From contig SSNP01000084.1 of assembly GCA_006937955.1 (NCBI GenBank), positions 1,397,090-1,461,089 of the forward strand: a stretch of 64,000 nucleotides of DNA, given 5' to 3'. The translations under genes and the position numbers were made by a program. Positions within the stretch are counted from its first letter, which is position 1. Each line of letters begins with the position of its first letter. This stretch comes from Pachypanchax playfairii. Its lineage: Eukaryota; Chordata; Actinopteri; Cyprinodontiformes; Aplocheilidae. Positions 40,301-51,309 of the stretch are shown one piece after another. Under the pieces are notes generated by a model that saw only the letters and a list, made by a program, of their open reading frames with translations, searched no databases and had not been told where the DNA came from.

Positions 40301-42698
40301 AGAAAATATGGGTGTTTCATGTGAATGCTTGCCCAGCTCAAATTGTGGAGAAATTGGTTGTAAACCTGTAAAAAACGTCTTCTCTGTTCTCAGCTTTTTT
40401 TAATCTAACTCTTTTTTTTTTTATCTACCTCAATAAACGTGTTGGTTTTTTTGTCCTTTGTACTGGGTTTCATCCACCTCTCCATCTCTTTCAAGACCAT
40501 ACAAGGCCTTCTTAATGCTGCAGAAAGATGGCAGTTTGTAACTAAACGCAGTAAATTTATTAACAAGACTGCAGGGAACATTAAAGTCAATTGAAGGAGG
40601 CTATTAAAAGCAGGATTTTAATTGGGTTGGTGCCTCTGCTGAAACTTTATTTATTTATTTATTTTTATTTGCTCTGTCTCTTTTTCTAAGAGCAATAGTC
40701 ATAAAAAAAGTTCTGAATTATTGTTTTTCTTATGCACTAGTCCTTGAGAAGAAGTTTCCTTTTGAAAGTGAAAAGGCTAGTTTTAAGTTAATGTTCACAT
40801 TATAATTTTTCCTATAAAATTCATATGTGCATCTACTGCACTATTATCTACTCTATCTCTTTCATCAGTAGTTTTTACTTACAGACTTTAAGGCTACGTC
40901 AGTCAAATATTTGACTGAGATAAGTTCAAGTAGCTTCAGATTTTCCTTTTGTCCATTCAGATCCAAAAACAAACAAAAAGCCAAGATCAGTGCATCTAAC
41001 TGCTGTGCTGATTTGGTTAAATGGTGCTTGGGCCTGCAAGCAGTGAGTAAATTGTGTTAGCACTGTTGCTTTAATGCATCAAATTATATAATCTCTTGAA
41101 ATTACATTACAAAGCATACAGTTGTCCTAGTTTTGGTAACACAGTGTGACACATTACAAATGGTTTTAATTGCACTGTAGCTTCTGGCTCTTCTGACATG
41201 CTGAACTTGTGCTGCTCTTTAAGGGGCCTGAGATCTGCGCGTGAATATGTTTGTGTGTTTAGTGGTGGGCTTTGAAAGAGGAGTCAGTTTGTCCATGTAG
41301 GAGAGCTGGAGAGAACAGGGAGATGGTGAGGCAATGTATTGGCTGTGCTGACTGGATAATAACATGCAAAGTGCTGCGCTGCTATAGTAGGCTGAGCCTC
41401 CAACCAGATGCTCCTTTCACTGCGGCTCATAAGCAGAGAGAGCGGGAGGCTGCACTGACATACGCAGTCATCTTCAGTGGATTAGGCAGGAGGATTGAGG
41501 GACTTCGATCATGTACTGTAAAAGAAGCTTATTAAAGCTGACACTCATTATGTGGAAGAGACAGTGGCTAAGATGTATTCAAACTACCTCTGAGATTTTT
41601 GTGCCCTTTTTCCTCGTGAGCTTACATGTGTTGTGATGGTGATGCTCAAGATCTTGAGTGAAAACCTCCACAGATTAAATCCTGTCTACTCAAGTCAGAG
41701 TTAAGAAGATTGTGTTTGTATTGTTTTGGAGAAGCAGATGGCAGAATCTCACAAAGGACCACAGCAGGTACAAATATCTACAAAATGGACCTAAATTAAA
41801 AGAATACAAGTCAAAAAGCATTCATATGAGCAAAAGAAAAAAACATCCACATTCATTAAGACATGCATTATGTTGTTGTGTCTGCCAAACCTATAATCCC
41901 TACAATAATCTCCCTTATGGTGAAGCCAGCAGGTCTTCCAGTTGAACAGATAGAGACACTTGGAAAAGCATTGCATATTCCAAATAAAAACATGATAAAA
42001 ATATCTCAGAGAGAACATGGTGCTGTCTACAACACTTTATGAGAAGACTGATGGCAAAAACAACAAAACCAAAACTAAAAACAGAATTGTCTTACTTTGC
42101 TCAAACCGCTCCGACTGGACAAACATTCAACAAGCAATATATAAAATAAAATGACCTTCAGTCCCCAAAACAATGCTGCCATTGTTCTCAGTAAGCCAAC
42201 AGTTGATTTACTGGTCATTTTTGTCCTGTATAATTACTGATCCTAGTTTACTGCAGTGACTCATCATTTCTGTGTACACTATAGCTGAAATGGCACCTTG
42301 CAAAAATTGTAAATCCAAATCAAAACTTTATTCAGCAAAATGAAGACTCTTACCGTTAGCAAAAACATATTATTTCTGAATGACTGTAAATAAATGCATT
42401 TGCATATGCACAAAAACATAAATCCTTGGTAAATAATTTGTCAAGCTGATTCTTGATTCTTGGCAGGGACAGATGGCTGAAACGTCAGTCTCCATCTTTT
42501 TGTCGATCAAAAGTTGCAGATTTTTTATTTTTTTCTGACAATATTTAATCACAACCAGAGATTAATCTTTATATCTTCATTGTAAAGGATGAAATGTAAC
42601 TATGTTCTTAATGATTTTGTGGCATTCATTAGCAACCTCTCTTCATTAGTATGATCATTATTACTGAAACTGTTTTGTCTTCTGCCTTCTCTTTTCAG
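31363..42698 (+). other. Intron block with no recognisable gene
   Basis: Long AT-rich stretch with pyrimidine runs and a TTTA microsatellite at 40646-40670. Two GC-richer pockets, near 37070-37330 and 41220-41530, stand out in composition but have no identifiable motif or exon. The last 8 bases, cttttcag, form the acceptor of the next exon. Confidence 0.6.
40646..40670. repeat. (TTTA)n microsatellite
   Basis: A short run of TTTA units of about 25 bp within the intron. Confidence 0.85.
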
Positions 42699-42870
42699 GA
42701 AAAAGGAAACATTGCCGTTGTGTTTAATGTCGGAACAGATGACATTAACATCGAGGAGACATCAAAGTTTGTAAATGATGGGAAGTACCATATAGTGAAG
42801 TTTACAAGGAGTGGGGGTAATGCCACTCTGCAGGTGGATGACCTGCCAGTCATTGAGCGCTACCCCACAG
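42699..42870 (+). CDS. nrxn1: Neurexin, second exon of the LNS6 domain (172 nt)
   Basis: The exon begins in phase 0 after ttttcag and ends with one base (g) before gtgagt, so its last codon is completed by either the SS4 cassette or the following exon as Gly. It encodes 57 residues from EKGNIAVVFNVGTDD to VIERYPT. The Val of FNVGTDD aligns with V154, whose backbone carbonyl ligates Ca2+ in neurexin-1beta. NAT in SGGNATLQV (codons from 42819) is the conserved N-glycosylation sequon. The NIEETSKFVNDGKYHIV and VDDLPV wording differs from mammalian NRXN1, 2 and 3 and is what I associate with fish nrxn1. The acceptor has a strong pyrimidine tract, consistent with a constitutive exon. Confidence 0.96.
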
Positions 42871-45800
42871 GTGAGTCACCTTTACTCTTTAATTACATTT
42901 ATGGCTTTTTAAAGGCAATAAAATGACCAAAAGATTATCAAACCATCTGTTAAAGCCTTATCTGTTAGGATGTCTTTATGTTAACTTGGCATGTGCTTTA
43001 ATTGCTTTTATGTTTCTGTTTCCAGCAGCTGTTAAAAATACCAGTGTTGCTGAGTGTTCTTACTAAATATTTGTTTTTTAAAAATCAAAACTGATTTGTT
43101 AATTAACTTTTTTTCCCCCGTGTATGTGATTTGGACTTCAGGTTGCAAATTTGTATAGACAAGTTTCAATATAAACTATCCATAAAGCAACCACCCACCC
43201 TGTCTACACGGCTGCAATATATTCTCCTAGTGCAAAAGTAATCCACCTACAGAGTACGCTCCCAGTAACCCAGATCAATAGACTATTCACAGACAAACGG
43301 CCACTTTTATTGTTGCAAGTAATTGTGTCCCATTTCAATATTTATTCAGGTGCCAATACAGCTGATTGATCAATTGGAGGTAATGGGGTAGACAAGCCAG
43401 TAATAACACAGTCAAAGTAAATCTGTTGCTTATGCAGAATTAAGTACCAGATGATCAGTTACATTACAGCATCTACTTCAACATAAAACTGCAATTTTTT
43501 GATCCATCATTCTGACAACATATGCTGCAATTACTCAAACACAAAAACCAAGCCGTGTTAATTTTCTTAGTCATTAGTGTTAGTAATAATTTCATTTGTT
43601 ATAGCACTCTTCATGAACACAGCTTACATGACAGTAGAAGATGAATGCAGCGATTACAGCCTTGTGTAAAGGGTGTTATTTAAGTTGGTTTTGTATTACA
43701 CATTTGAAACAGTCGAGTTGGCATTTTATTTTACAGTGTGCATTTACCCATTGCATTATTTTTTGGAGTGTTTGGTGGGAAAACAAATTCGTGTCACTAT
43801 ATTTAAGGTGAGAAAATATGTGTCTCCAGTGAAGGACAACAGCTCAGCAACACTGGTTCGTTTCTGCAGAGTGTAAAACTGTCAATCATTTGAATTTAAA
43901 TGCTGTTTGCTTGTATTGTTGAAACCGTTAACCTTTTCTTTAAACTGACAGGCTTTGACAAAAGCTATAGCGTATTAACGATATGTGAAAGTGACAGCTG
44001 ACAATCCAAACAATGCAATGAACAAATGTTGCTCTTATTCCAGAAGCTTTTCTTGCGGGAGAGCAAAAGCTGCAGCACCATTTTTGTTAGTGGTAGGATA
44101 CATAAAACAAGTGGGCAAATGATCAAACGGAAGACCAAATTAAACTTTCTTCTCATCGTTTTTTGTAATGTTTAGTGACCTTTTCGCTATGGTGAGGGCA
44201 TTCATCTAAATGAAAGGTTTTATGACTGGCACTCAATCCTAATTGTTTGCCTCAGGTGGGAAAGAGAAACTGAAGGGTTTTGATATGACGTGGATTGGAC
44301 AGCATGATTAGCAAGATTCTTGTTGGAGTTTCAGTCTTCTAACAATAGCCACATGGCCTGTGTTTAAACTGATTGAACTTGGACAAAATAACTATTTAAT
44401 TTTGTCATGGCATGGATGAAGCTCAGAGACAATATCTAAGGTATTGCTGGTATAGAATGCAATATGACTTTTAGCTCAGTTTAGATATTTAAAAAATTGA
44501 CACATTTACATTTTGATCAATGTTTTCTAAGATTCTCATTATAAGTGCTGCCTTACAACGAGTCCAGAAAACAGTTACTAACTGCATCCCCACCAATCAT
44601 GCATCAATGACAATGCCAAGTCCAGCTACCTTATTAGGCCCGTTGTGGACTAATTACATTTAATCACAATTACTGCGTGGTCCTCCCCTCTCCCCCCAGC
44701 ACACAAAGCCATTATTCTCCCAGCTCGCCTGTAGTTTGATTAGTATCCATGTATGCCTCTAACACACTCATAATAGCAGCCCTCAGCCGTTCTTAGGCCA
44801 CTCACAGATCAACAGTGATTATAATAAAAGTAGACAGCAAAAAATAAAAATGATAGCTTGAGAGCAAGGAAGAGAGAGGAGGAGTTTTCACCAGGGGGGA
44901 ACGATCACTCTCAAAGCAAAGAAATAATTGCCTCACCAGACCCTCTATTGCTACCCTAGTAATCTCATTAAAAAGTCTCGTAATGCATGCTTATAGGCCA
45001 TTAAAAGTCTTTAGTACAATTATTAGAATCTAAACTGCTAGACACAGACACATAAGTAGCCTCCTATTTGTGATAGTTTGGTCTTCCTCGCTTTATTCTC
45101 ATTCTGCTTTCATTTTGTGTTGCACACAATGGGGCTGTGTGCCAAAAAAAAAAAAAGTCCCTTGGGGTGAGTCTTGGCCATGGAAGTAATACCATCACAA
45201 TGGTGCTGCTGGGCCCGCAGGTACAATGCAGTTTCCTATCGGAGCATCCACTGAACACACGTTGCACACAAAGATAATGGAGAAGTCCCTGGCCTTATTC
45301 TTTTACTGTTATCAGAGCATGGTGCACTTACAGAGCTCTCTGTCTCTCACTCTCCTCAGCTCTCATTTCCTTCATTTTCTGTCCTTTTTACCTCTATCTT
45401 TCCACTCCTGCCCCCTTGTCGATCCCACCCACTGTTTTTTAACCTTGTGGTTTGGTGTCTGTCCTGTGGGATACAAGAGAAGAGAGGTTAGCTTTATCTA
45501 TCATAGCTCTATTGTGTTTACTCTGTTTTTCTCTGTGCTAAACATGAGCCTATTCAGCCTATTGTCCAAGAAGTCATCACAGAGCATGCTTGAGAATGGT
45601 TCATTGGTACCGCAGCCAGACCAGAGAATGAGGGATGCATAACAAGTAAATGATAGTGAGATTTGCATCGTTTCACCTTTTAATTGCCCCGTCTTCATGA
45701 GCAGAGTTGAAATTTGCACACTTGTTCATTTAATGTGGTGTGTTCAAGGCCTTGTAATGAGATATAGCTCCTGCCTTATCTGACCACTTTATTAACAAAA

Positions 45801-48565
45801 AAAGAAAACAAGTGAGTAAGGGCAAAGAGGGTCGGGTGGGATGGCTCAGCTGAATCGCTGATGTCTGGCAAGAGAGATAAGCCTTGCTGTCCTACACCAA
45901 ACCACATCACCACTTAACAGCAGTCACAGGCCCCGCTCACAGGCAGGATGAATGGGCTCTGGTCCTGCATCAAAGCCCATGGGATAGCATTGTTTAACAC
46001 CCCAGTGTTCCACAGTCGGGATCAATACACGATCAGACCTTGATTATATCCACACTTAATTAACCTCAGTGTAAGGATAGACTGAGCTTGCCATAGTTTG
46101 TAGAGCCATACAGATAAGCCCTACAGTCTTTGAAAACAGAGCATATTTGTAGGCACACTGGCATACAGTGTGAGTTTATCTGTGTCTGTTCACTCTTTAT
46201 AATATTCGAACCTGATGCTCCCTCCTGAATTTCATTTTAGAGGCATTATTTTAATTGCATCAAGCAAAGATGAAATCTTAAATGAAAATGACAAAACGTG
46301 ACAATGTGGCAATTAAGAAACTAAGCAAACATTCTTATCAAAAAATTCACACTGATTGATAATTAATTCATTAGGGAAAATGTGTCAGCAGTGAAATTAC
46401 ACTTTTTTTTCCATCTTAATGTGCACGTCCTCAATGTCCTCTCAGCGCCTTGGGGCTAAATTTCGCCAAGGCCCAAGCAGATTTTGACCTCTTTTCAAAT
46501 TAGGTGTTGCAGCAGCAGGGAATGAAGAGCAAATGGAACTGATGGGAATTAACCAAACTCAAAAATGTTCCATTGCTACAGCATTAGTGATTTTATTGCA
46601 TTGAAGATATCATGAGGCCCACCTGTGTTTAACCATTTGAATGTTTACTCCAACTAATGAACTATTTGCCAGTCTTTGAATCCAACATGTTGAAAACCAC
46701 TGTGCAGGACCTCTAGAGGAAGCAATTTAACATCTTTTGTAAAAAAAAATGAGGAATGTTTTGTATGAGCAGTTTTTGAAAATGCTGAATAGAAAATCAT
46801 TTGTCGCTTGATTACTTTTATTGTCAGAAGCCACCATGAGATGTGTTTGAAATTGTTGCAGAACTGACCATGCTGGTTTTATGTCAAGGCTTCAGCCTTG
46901 GGTATTATACCATTGGTGGTAGTGTTGTGTTAACACGGCCATATCTTCCCATGTGTAGCTGCATTCTGATGCTGTCCAGGAGAGCCATACAAGCAGATGA
47001 TATGGTCATGGTATAAATGACAGAATAGTAGTGGGAACTTTCAGCTGATGCATTAGCTAAAAGTGAAAAGTCATCATCGGGTATGTGGAAATTAGCAGCA
47101 GAAAATCTATTTGGCAAGTAGGAAAAGCAAAAGCAGTAGGTTTTACAAATTTCTTGCGATCAAGAATCATCTAATAGGTTATGTAAGTTATGGAGAATAT
47201 AACAGGATCTTCAAAGCTAGAAGATGTTTGTAAAATGTTGTCAGTTTATTGCAAAGAAAGAAAGCCCTTTTTCCTTAAAATGTTTCAATCTGACAAAGAG
47301 CTAAAGCTTTGGACATCTTTGGGGAGCTCCATGGTCACATTGAGGAATAGTGTCTCACTAAATTTCCGATACCTTTGTGATCCAACTTTACCCAATCAGC
47401 TGTAGCCAAGTTCCACAAGCTATACAGATGAGATTTAAACCATTTTTACATAGCTCAAGCTTGTGTGATTAAAAAAAAAAGTTTTTATATGATTCTCTTT
47501 ACCTGCAATACCTTTCATCAAGCCAAACGTGCATCTCTTACAAGGTCACTTCCTTTAGTTCATTTATTTGAAATCTTTTCCTTTCTGAAGCCATTCTTCA
47601 GTAACTCATTGTTAGCTACCAGATCTTTTATCTGGCAGAACTGAATTAATATAGTTGATGGGACAAACATTGTCAATCTGCTGGAAGAATGGAGCTGACT
47701 GAATTCAATCTCAGCAGACAATACCAGGGGAAAAGCATTCAGAGACAGTGCCACTTTGCTGAAGGTTTTCTGTTTTGGAGAGGTTATTGGCCTTGACAAA
47801 AGGGTGATGCAGAGTTTGCCCTCATTAAAGCCAAAGTGTCCCTCCAATGTTGGAGTGGAGTTTTGCTGTAGCTACTCTTTCTTTCTCCCATCACTTATTT
47901 GGCTTATTTTCTGAGCACTCTATAAAAAGCTGTTGTATTTGACGTCACTGAATCAGTCAGACTCAGATCTTTACAAGTTGTAGCTTTTGTCAAAGCTGTT
48001 TTGTTAAAGGTTTTACTATGTATGTACCTACAATGACATTGTCTTCTGATTTTTCTATGAGTAGATGTTCTGATAGTGTTCTATGTCAATTGTAAAACTG
48101 CAAATAGCTTCTAATTTCTTGTCAATTAGGCAGTTTATAACTGGGTTGTGTAATTGTTAAAGTTAAATGATAAAAGGTTTATTTAATAAAAAAATTAAAT
48201 GTTGATTTTTTGTATAAGTAGTTAAAAGTTGATAAAAAGGGGATGAAAATATTGAGTGCAACTTTTGTAATTGAAATGCATAAATTTGTGAATTTGGGTT
48301 GTTTTTTTAACATAACCTTATTAACTTAGATGAAATAGTACACTTATTTTAGAAAAATATAGGCCTAATTTGTTGACTAAAATAAAATAAAAACACTGAA
48401 GGTTGTTCAAATAATGTTTTATAGTAAATATTGTTTTTTCAAATTTATTAAACTTTTTAAACATAAAAATCTTGTGCAGTTGTATAACTTCAGCAATAAA
48501 GTATGAATATTTAACCCTTGACCTTTCAGATTGTAACCCATGAAATGTCTCTTTAAACTTTAAAG
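42871..48565 (+). other. nrxn1: Neurexin intron before the SS4 cassette (5,695 nt)
   Basis: Phase-1 intron from gtgagt to taaag. The last part before the cassette is very AT-rich, with repeated TAAA/TTAA (48370-48400 and 48420-48470), and its acceptor is weak: purines and A interrupt the tract (ctttaaactttaaag). A weak acceptor with flanking AU-rich motifs is expected for a regulated cassette exon. A moderately GC-balanced stretch at about 44560-45060, with TAATTA/ATTA motifs, is a candidate conserved regulatory element. No other exon is seen. Confidence 0.85.
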
Positions 48566-48655
48566 GCAACTTTGATAACGAACGCCTGGCGCTTGCTAGA
48601 CAGCGAATCCCATACCGACTTGGTCGAGTAGTTGAAGAATGGCTACTCGACAAAG
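48566..48655 (+). CDS. nrxn1: Neurexin alternative splice site 4 (SS4) cassette, 90 nt
   Basis: This exon inserts 30 residues (G, NFDNERLALARQRIPYRL, then GRVVEEWLLDKG) into LNS6 just beside the ligand-binding rim. In neurexins its inclusion changes partner choice: it weakens binding to some neuroligins and LRRTMs and enables binding to cerebellins. Exactly 90 nt in phase 1, it can be skipped without shifting frame, since both the preceding exon and this one end with the first base of a Gly codon. The sequence is of nrxn1/nrxn2 type (ARQRIPYRLGRVV); nrxn3 has a different segment here. Borders are taaag/gc and aaag/gtaaaa. The acceptor tract is poor, the donor is followed by a TAAA-rich stretch, and both fit activity-dependent alternative splicing by STAR proteins. 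Confidence 0.97.
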
Positions 48656-48800
48656 GTAAAATCACTGATTAAAATTTCAAATAAAATAAACTGATCTTAA
48701 CAAAGTTGTAGCTATATTTTGTAAAAAAAAAATAAATAAACCTAAAACATTAAATGTGTAGTAAAACATTAAAATTAAAATGATTTGAGCAGTTAAATCT
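48656..48800 (+). promoter_or_regulatory. TAAA-rich STAR-protein splicing element downstream of SS4
   Basis: Thirteen TAAA tetramers, several within TTAAA, occur in about 145 nt directly after the SS4 donor. Examples are gattaaaat, aaataaaataaac, aataaataaacc, acattaaat and attaaaattaaaat. Paired U(U/A)AA motifs are the known binding sites of the STAR proteins SAM68, SLM1 and SLM2 (KHDRBS1-3), which promote skipping of SS4 in mammalian neurexins through the downstream intron. Function in this species is inferred from position and motif density. Base composition alone could explain part of the enrichment, because the whole intron is AT-rich. Confidence 0.65.
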
Positions 48801-48865
48801 AGTTTGCAATGTATTTTATAGATGTCAGCTGTTTTAATACGTGTTTCATGTCAACTTAAAGTTAA

Positions 48866-49126
48866 AGGGACTGTAAATATGACTATAAATCTACTGAAGT
48901 AATAACACCATTGTAAAAGTGCATATAAATTATTGTAACATTTTGCTATAAACATATGTGATAAATATAAAAGTTCTAGTTTAGCCATAGATAAGAAGTG
49001 TCATTTGAAACACTTACATGTACAGTAATGTGTATATTATTTAATGTAATTTGGTGTATTCTGACAAAACTGCTAGCAGAGATAAATAGTGTGAAACATC
49101 AATTGGCAACAGAAATTGGAGTCCCT
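48866..49126. mobile_element. Possible TTAA-flanked MITE, 261 bp
   Basis: The interval begins AGGGACT and ends AGTCCCT, and is bordered on both sides by TTAA (48862-48865 and 49127-49130), a piggyBac-like arrangement. Counting one base beyond each TTAA, the inverted repeat is perfect over 12 bp (gttaaagggact). The interior is AT-rich with no coding sequence. An alternative is a conserved RNA stem that loops out about 250 nt of the pre-mRNA. The terminal repeat is short, so either reading is tentative. Confidence 0.4.
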
Positions 49127-49930
49127 TTAACATTGTAAATATGTATAAGACTTTAGATAAAAAGGCAGTACTATAAAATAAACTAAGTGCATGCTGTGTG
49201 TTTTATAATGCAATAACTAATTCATATTTTTCACTAAAAATGTGAAATTAGCTTTATCATTTTTTATGATTTGTTGGTGTTTCTTATTCTACTTTTGTGT
49301 TCAAAACTGTCCTTTTTTTTCCTTTGACCTCATAAATATCTGAGTTTTTCTTTACTTGATTGCTTTTGCTAACAAGGTAAATTGTAAAAAAAAAAAAGAA
49401 AAATGAAGTTGAGTTTAGAGGGATAAAAGGTTTTGCTTTCGCAATCTACAGACACATTAGATATATATTTTATAAGTAAGTAAGGATTGCAAATACTTTA
49501 ATTTAAAAAATTAAATGTCTGATAATATAGGTATTAGTCACTTATTTAAACAAGTGCTTAATTGTTAGGAAATTCCCTGCATAGAGGGAGTTCTTAGTTA
49601 TTCTTTAAAGTTAAAGGTAGTTTAACTCACTGTATTCCCATAACATTAATAACATTCAATGTTAGACCTTCCTTTTAGCAAAGCATTGATTTTTCAGTTC
49701 TTTTCTCTTTTTTTGTTTTAGTTCTGTGTTTATTTCCTTTTTTTAATGTCATCTCATTATTAAAACTGCAATAAATTACCAGGGTTTTTCTCGACACCCC
49801 GTAATTTATTGGCCTCATTAGCCACTGGGCAAATAATCTGTCTTTTTTGTTTGTTTATCTTCTGTTCAGTGAAAGTAGCTGAGGCCTCAGTTCAACACTT
49901 TTGTATATATGCAACATTGTTTTACCACAG

Positions 49931-50250
49931 GGAGACAGCTCACAATCTTCAACAGCCAAACCACCATTCAGATTGGGGGCTGGGAGCGAGATCGGAGTCG
50001 ATCCTTTCAGGGCCAGCTTTCGGGCCTCTACTATAATGGCTTGAAGGTGTTCAACATGGCCGCTGAGGGGGATCCCAACATAAAGATTCAGGGCAGTGTG
50101 CGGCTCGTGGGGGAGTCGCCCTCCTCTATCACACCACAGTCGAGCATTACAGCTAATCGCTCGGAGACGTCCACGTCCATCATGGAAATCACCACGACAA
50201 CTGCATCCAGCAGGAAAGTCAAACAAACCACGCCACGAGAGCCTCAGCAG
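49931..50250 (+). CDS. nrxn1: Neurexin, last LNS6 exon and start of stalk (320 nt)
   Basis: Two bases complete the Gly codon; then 106 codons run from RQLTIFNSQT to PREPQQ, ending in phase 0 at a gtaagg donor. Arg1, Thr4, Ile5 and Asn7 align with R232, T235, I236 and N238 of neurexin-1beta: Ile and Asn complete the Ca2+ site, and Arg and Thr contact neuroligin. GQLSGLYYNGLKVFNMAAEG is the conserved final LNS strand region. From about residue 62 the sequence becomes Ser/Thr-rich (SSITPQSS, then EITTTTASS), the O-glycosylated stalk, with an NRS sequon at residues 75-77 (50155). A loop at residues 16-24 (WERDRSRSF) is about two residues longer and more basic than mammalian NRXN1. Intron retention would add ten residues and stop at 50281-50283. 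Confidence 0.96.
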
Positions 50251-50362
50251 GTAAGGCTAATCTTCTTAATTTTAGAACGATCATGACAAAAGCCATTTTT
50301 GTCTGGAGCAATGTTTAGGCAATGTTTTAAATAAAATAAAATGAATATTTTATGTATACATA

Positions 50363-51309
50363 TTACGGATGCCCAGATCCGATCACGTGATCAGAAATCG
50401 GGCCTGATCACGTAGTTTCAGACTCGATCGGAATCAGAAGTTACCTCCCGATTAGGACTCGGACATATATGTATATATATTCTCATTAGTTTTTAACACA
50501 TCCATACACCTTTTTGTGTGACGTCAGTATCCAGGACAGGATGCGTTTCCATGATGACCGACCCCAATGTGTGTGAAAATGTGAATGTTAACAGTCCTGT
50601 AGTCCACACAACAGTGGAGAAGATGAGGACTTATAAAAGCCTCGATGCGTACATTTTCTTCGAGGTAAGCTTTTTTTAATTGGCGCGGTGGATGATGTTA
50701 TGCTGAGAATGGTGCCATGTTAGCTCCACTAGCTTTGCTAGTCGCCTTAGCATGAGTTCCAGTGTTAGTTTAGTCATATTAAACCCCTATGATATTATCT
50801 TAAAGTGGAGGTGATCACTTACTGCATGCAGAAGACAGCCCATGATCATGTCACTCTTTCTGCAGTGCCTGCCATTCTGATCAGCTTATTTAATTACATA
50901 AGGTTTTAGTTAATAACGTAATGTCCGTCCACCGGTTTATGTGCGTTCAGACTGTTTGCGTGCTCATGGTACAGAAATGTGCTCTCGTCATGTTCGTTTT
51001 TACACACTAGTAACAACTTCATGACTCCCCACCGGGACGAAGCCCAGAGGAAACCCCAGGACACGTTGGAGTGGCCACAACCGGCTGTCGTCCCAGGACT
51101 GCTTGATGTCCTGTCCCTGCAGCTAAACATTAAAATAGGGTGAATTAAATACAGAATAAGGTACAGCCTGGATCTGTTTATTTCCTCCTTTTTATTAATT
51201 TTTTTTATGTATTATAGATCGGATCGGGACTCAGTATCGGCAGATACTCAAAATCAAATGACTCAGACTCAGACTCGAGGGCAAAAAATCTTGGTCGGGA
51301 TATCCCTAA
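50363..51309. mobile_element. hAT-like non-autonomous DNA transposon (about 947 bp)
   Basis: The left end ttacggatgcccagatcc pairs imperfectly with the right end ggtcgggatatccctaa (reverse complement ttagggatatcccgacc). Both subterminal regions carry gatcgg/cgatcgga and actcagactc-type motifs. The 8 bp outside each end, tatacata and tacatata, agree at 6 of 8 positions, fitting a hAT 8-bp target duplication that has mutated. The interior holds short GC-rich remnants, such as around 51030-51115, but no transposase. The superfamily call is from ends and style. Confidence 0.65.

Larger units (their letters stand above)
5357..42698 (+). other. nrxn1: Giant neurexin intron (37,342 nt)
   Basis: The intron runs from gtaagt at 5357 to ttttcag at 42698, joining phase-0 exons. 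Its size suits the nrxn1 and nrxn3 loci, where LNS6 introns are very long, better than the compact mammalian NRXN2. It holds several mobile-element remnants, simple repeats and candidate recursive splice sites, listed separately. I found no further exon: the open frames lack family resemblance and splice borders in a usable phase. Confidence 0.9.
48656..49930 (+). other. nrxn1: Neurexin intron after the SS4 cassette (1,275 nt)
   Basis: Short, very AT-rich intron from gtaaaa to accacag. It carries the TAAA cluster at its start and a perfect 12-bp inverted repeat at 48861-48872 and 49120-49131. Pyrimidine-rich stretches lie at 49310-49330, 49690-49745 and 49835-49868. The acceptor used at 49930 (gttttaccacag) is preceded by alternative-looking AGs at 49868-49894, but only the 49930 site gives the conserved RQLTIFN start. 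Confidence 0.9.

Noticed and set aside
45226..45642. 138-codon plus-strand open frame
   Set aside because: Low-complexity Leu/Ser/Phe translation of pyrimidine-rich intron; no recognisable domain.
48321..48665. Minus-strand frame overlapping the SS4 cassette
   Set aside because: It is the antisense shadow of the neurexin exon, which has proper splice borders on the plus strand.
49855..50226. Minus-strand frame overlapping the last LNS6 exon
   Set aside because: Antisense shadow of real plus-strand coding sequence.
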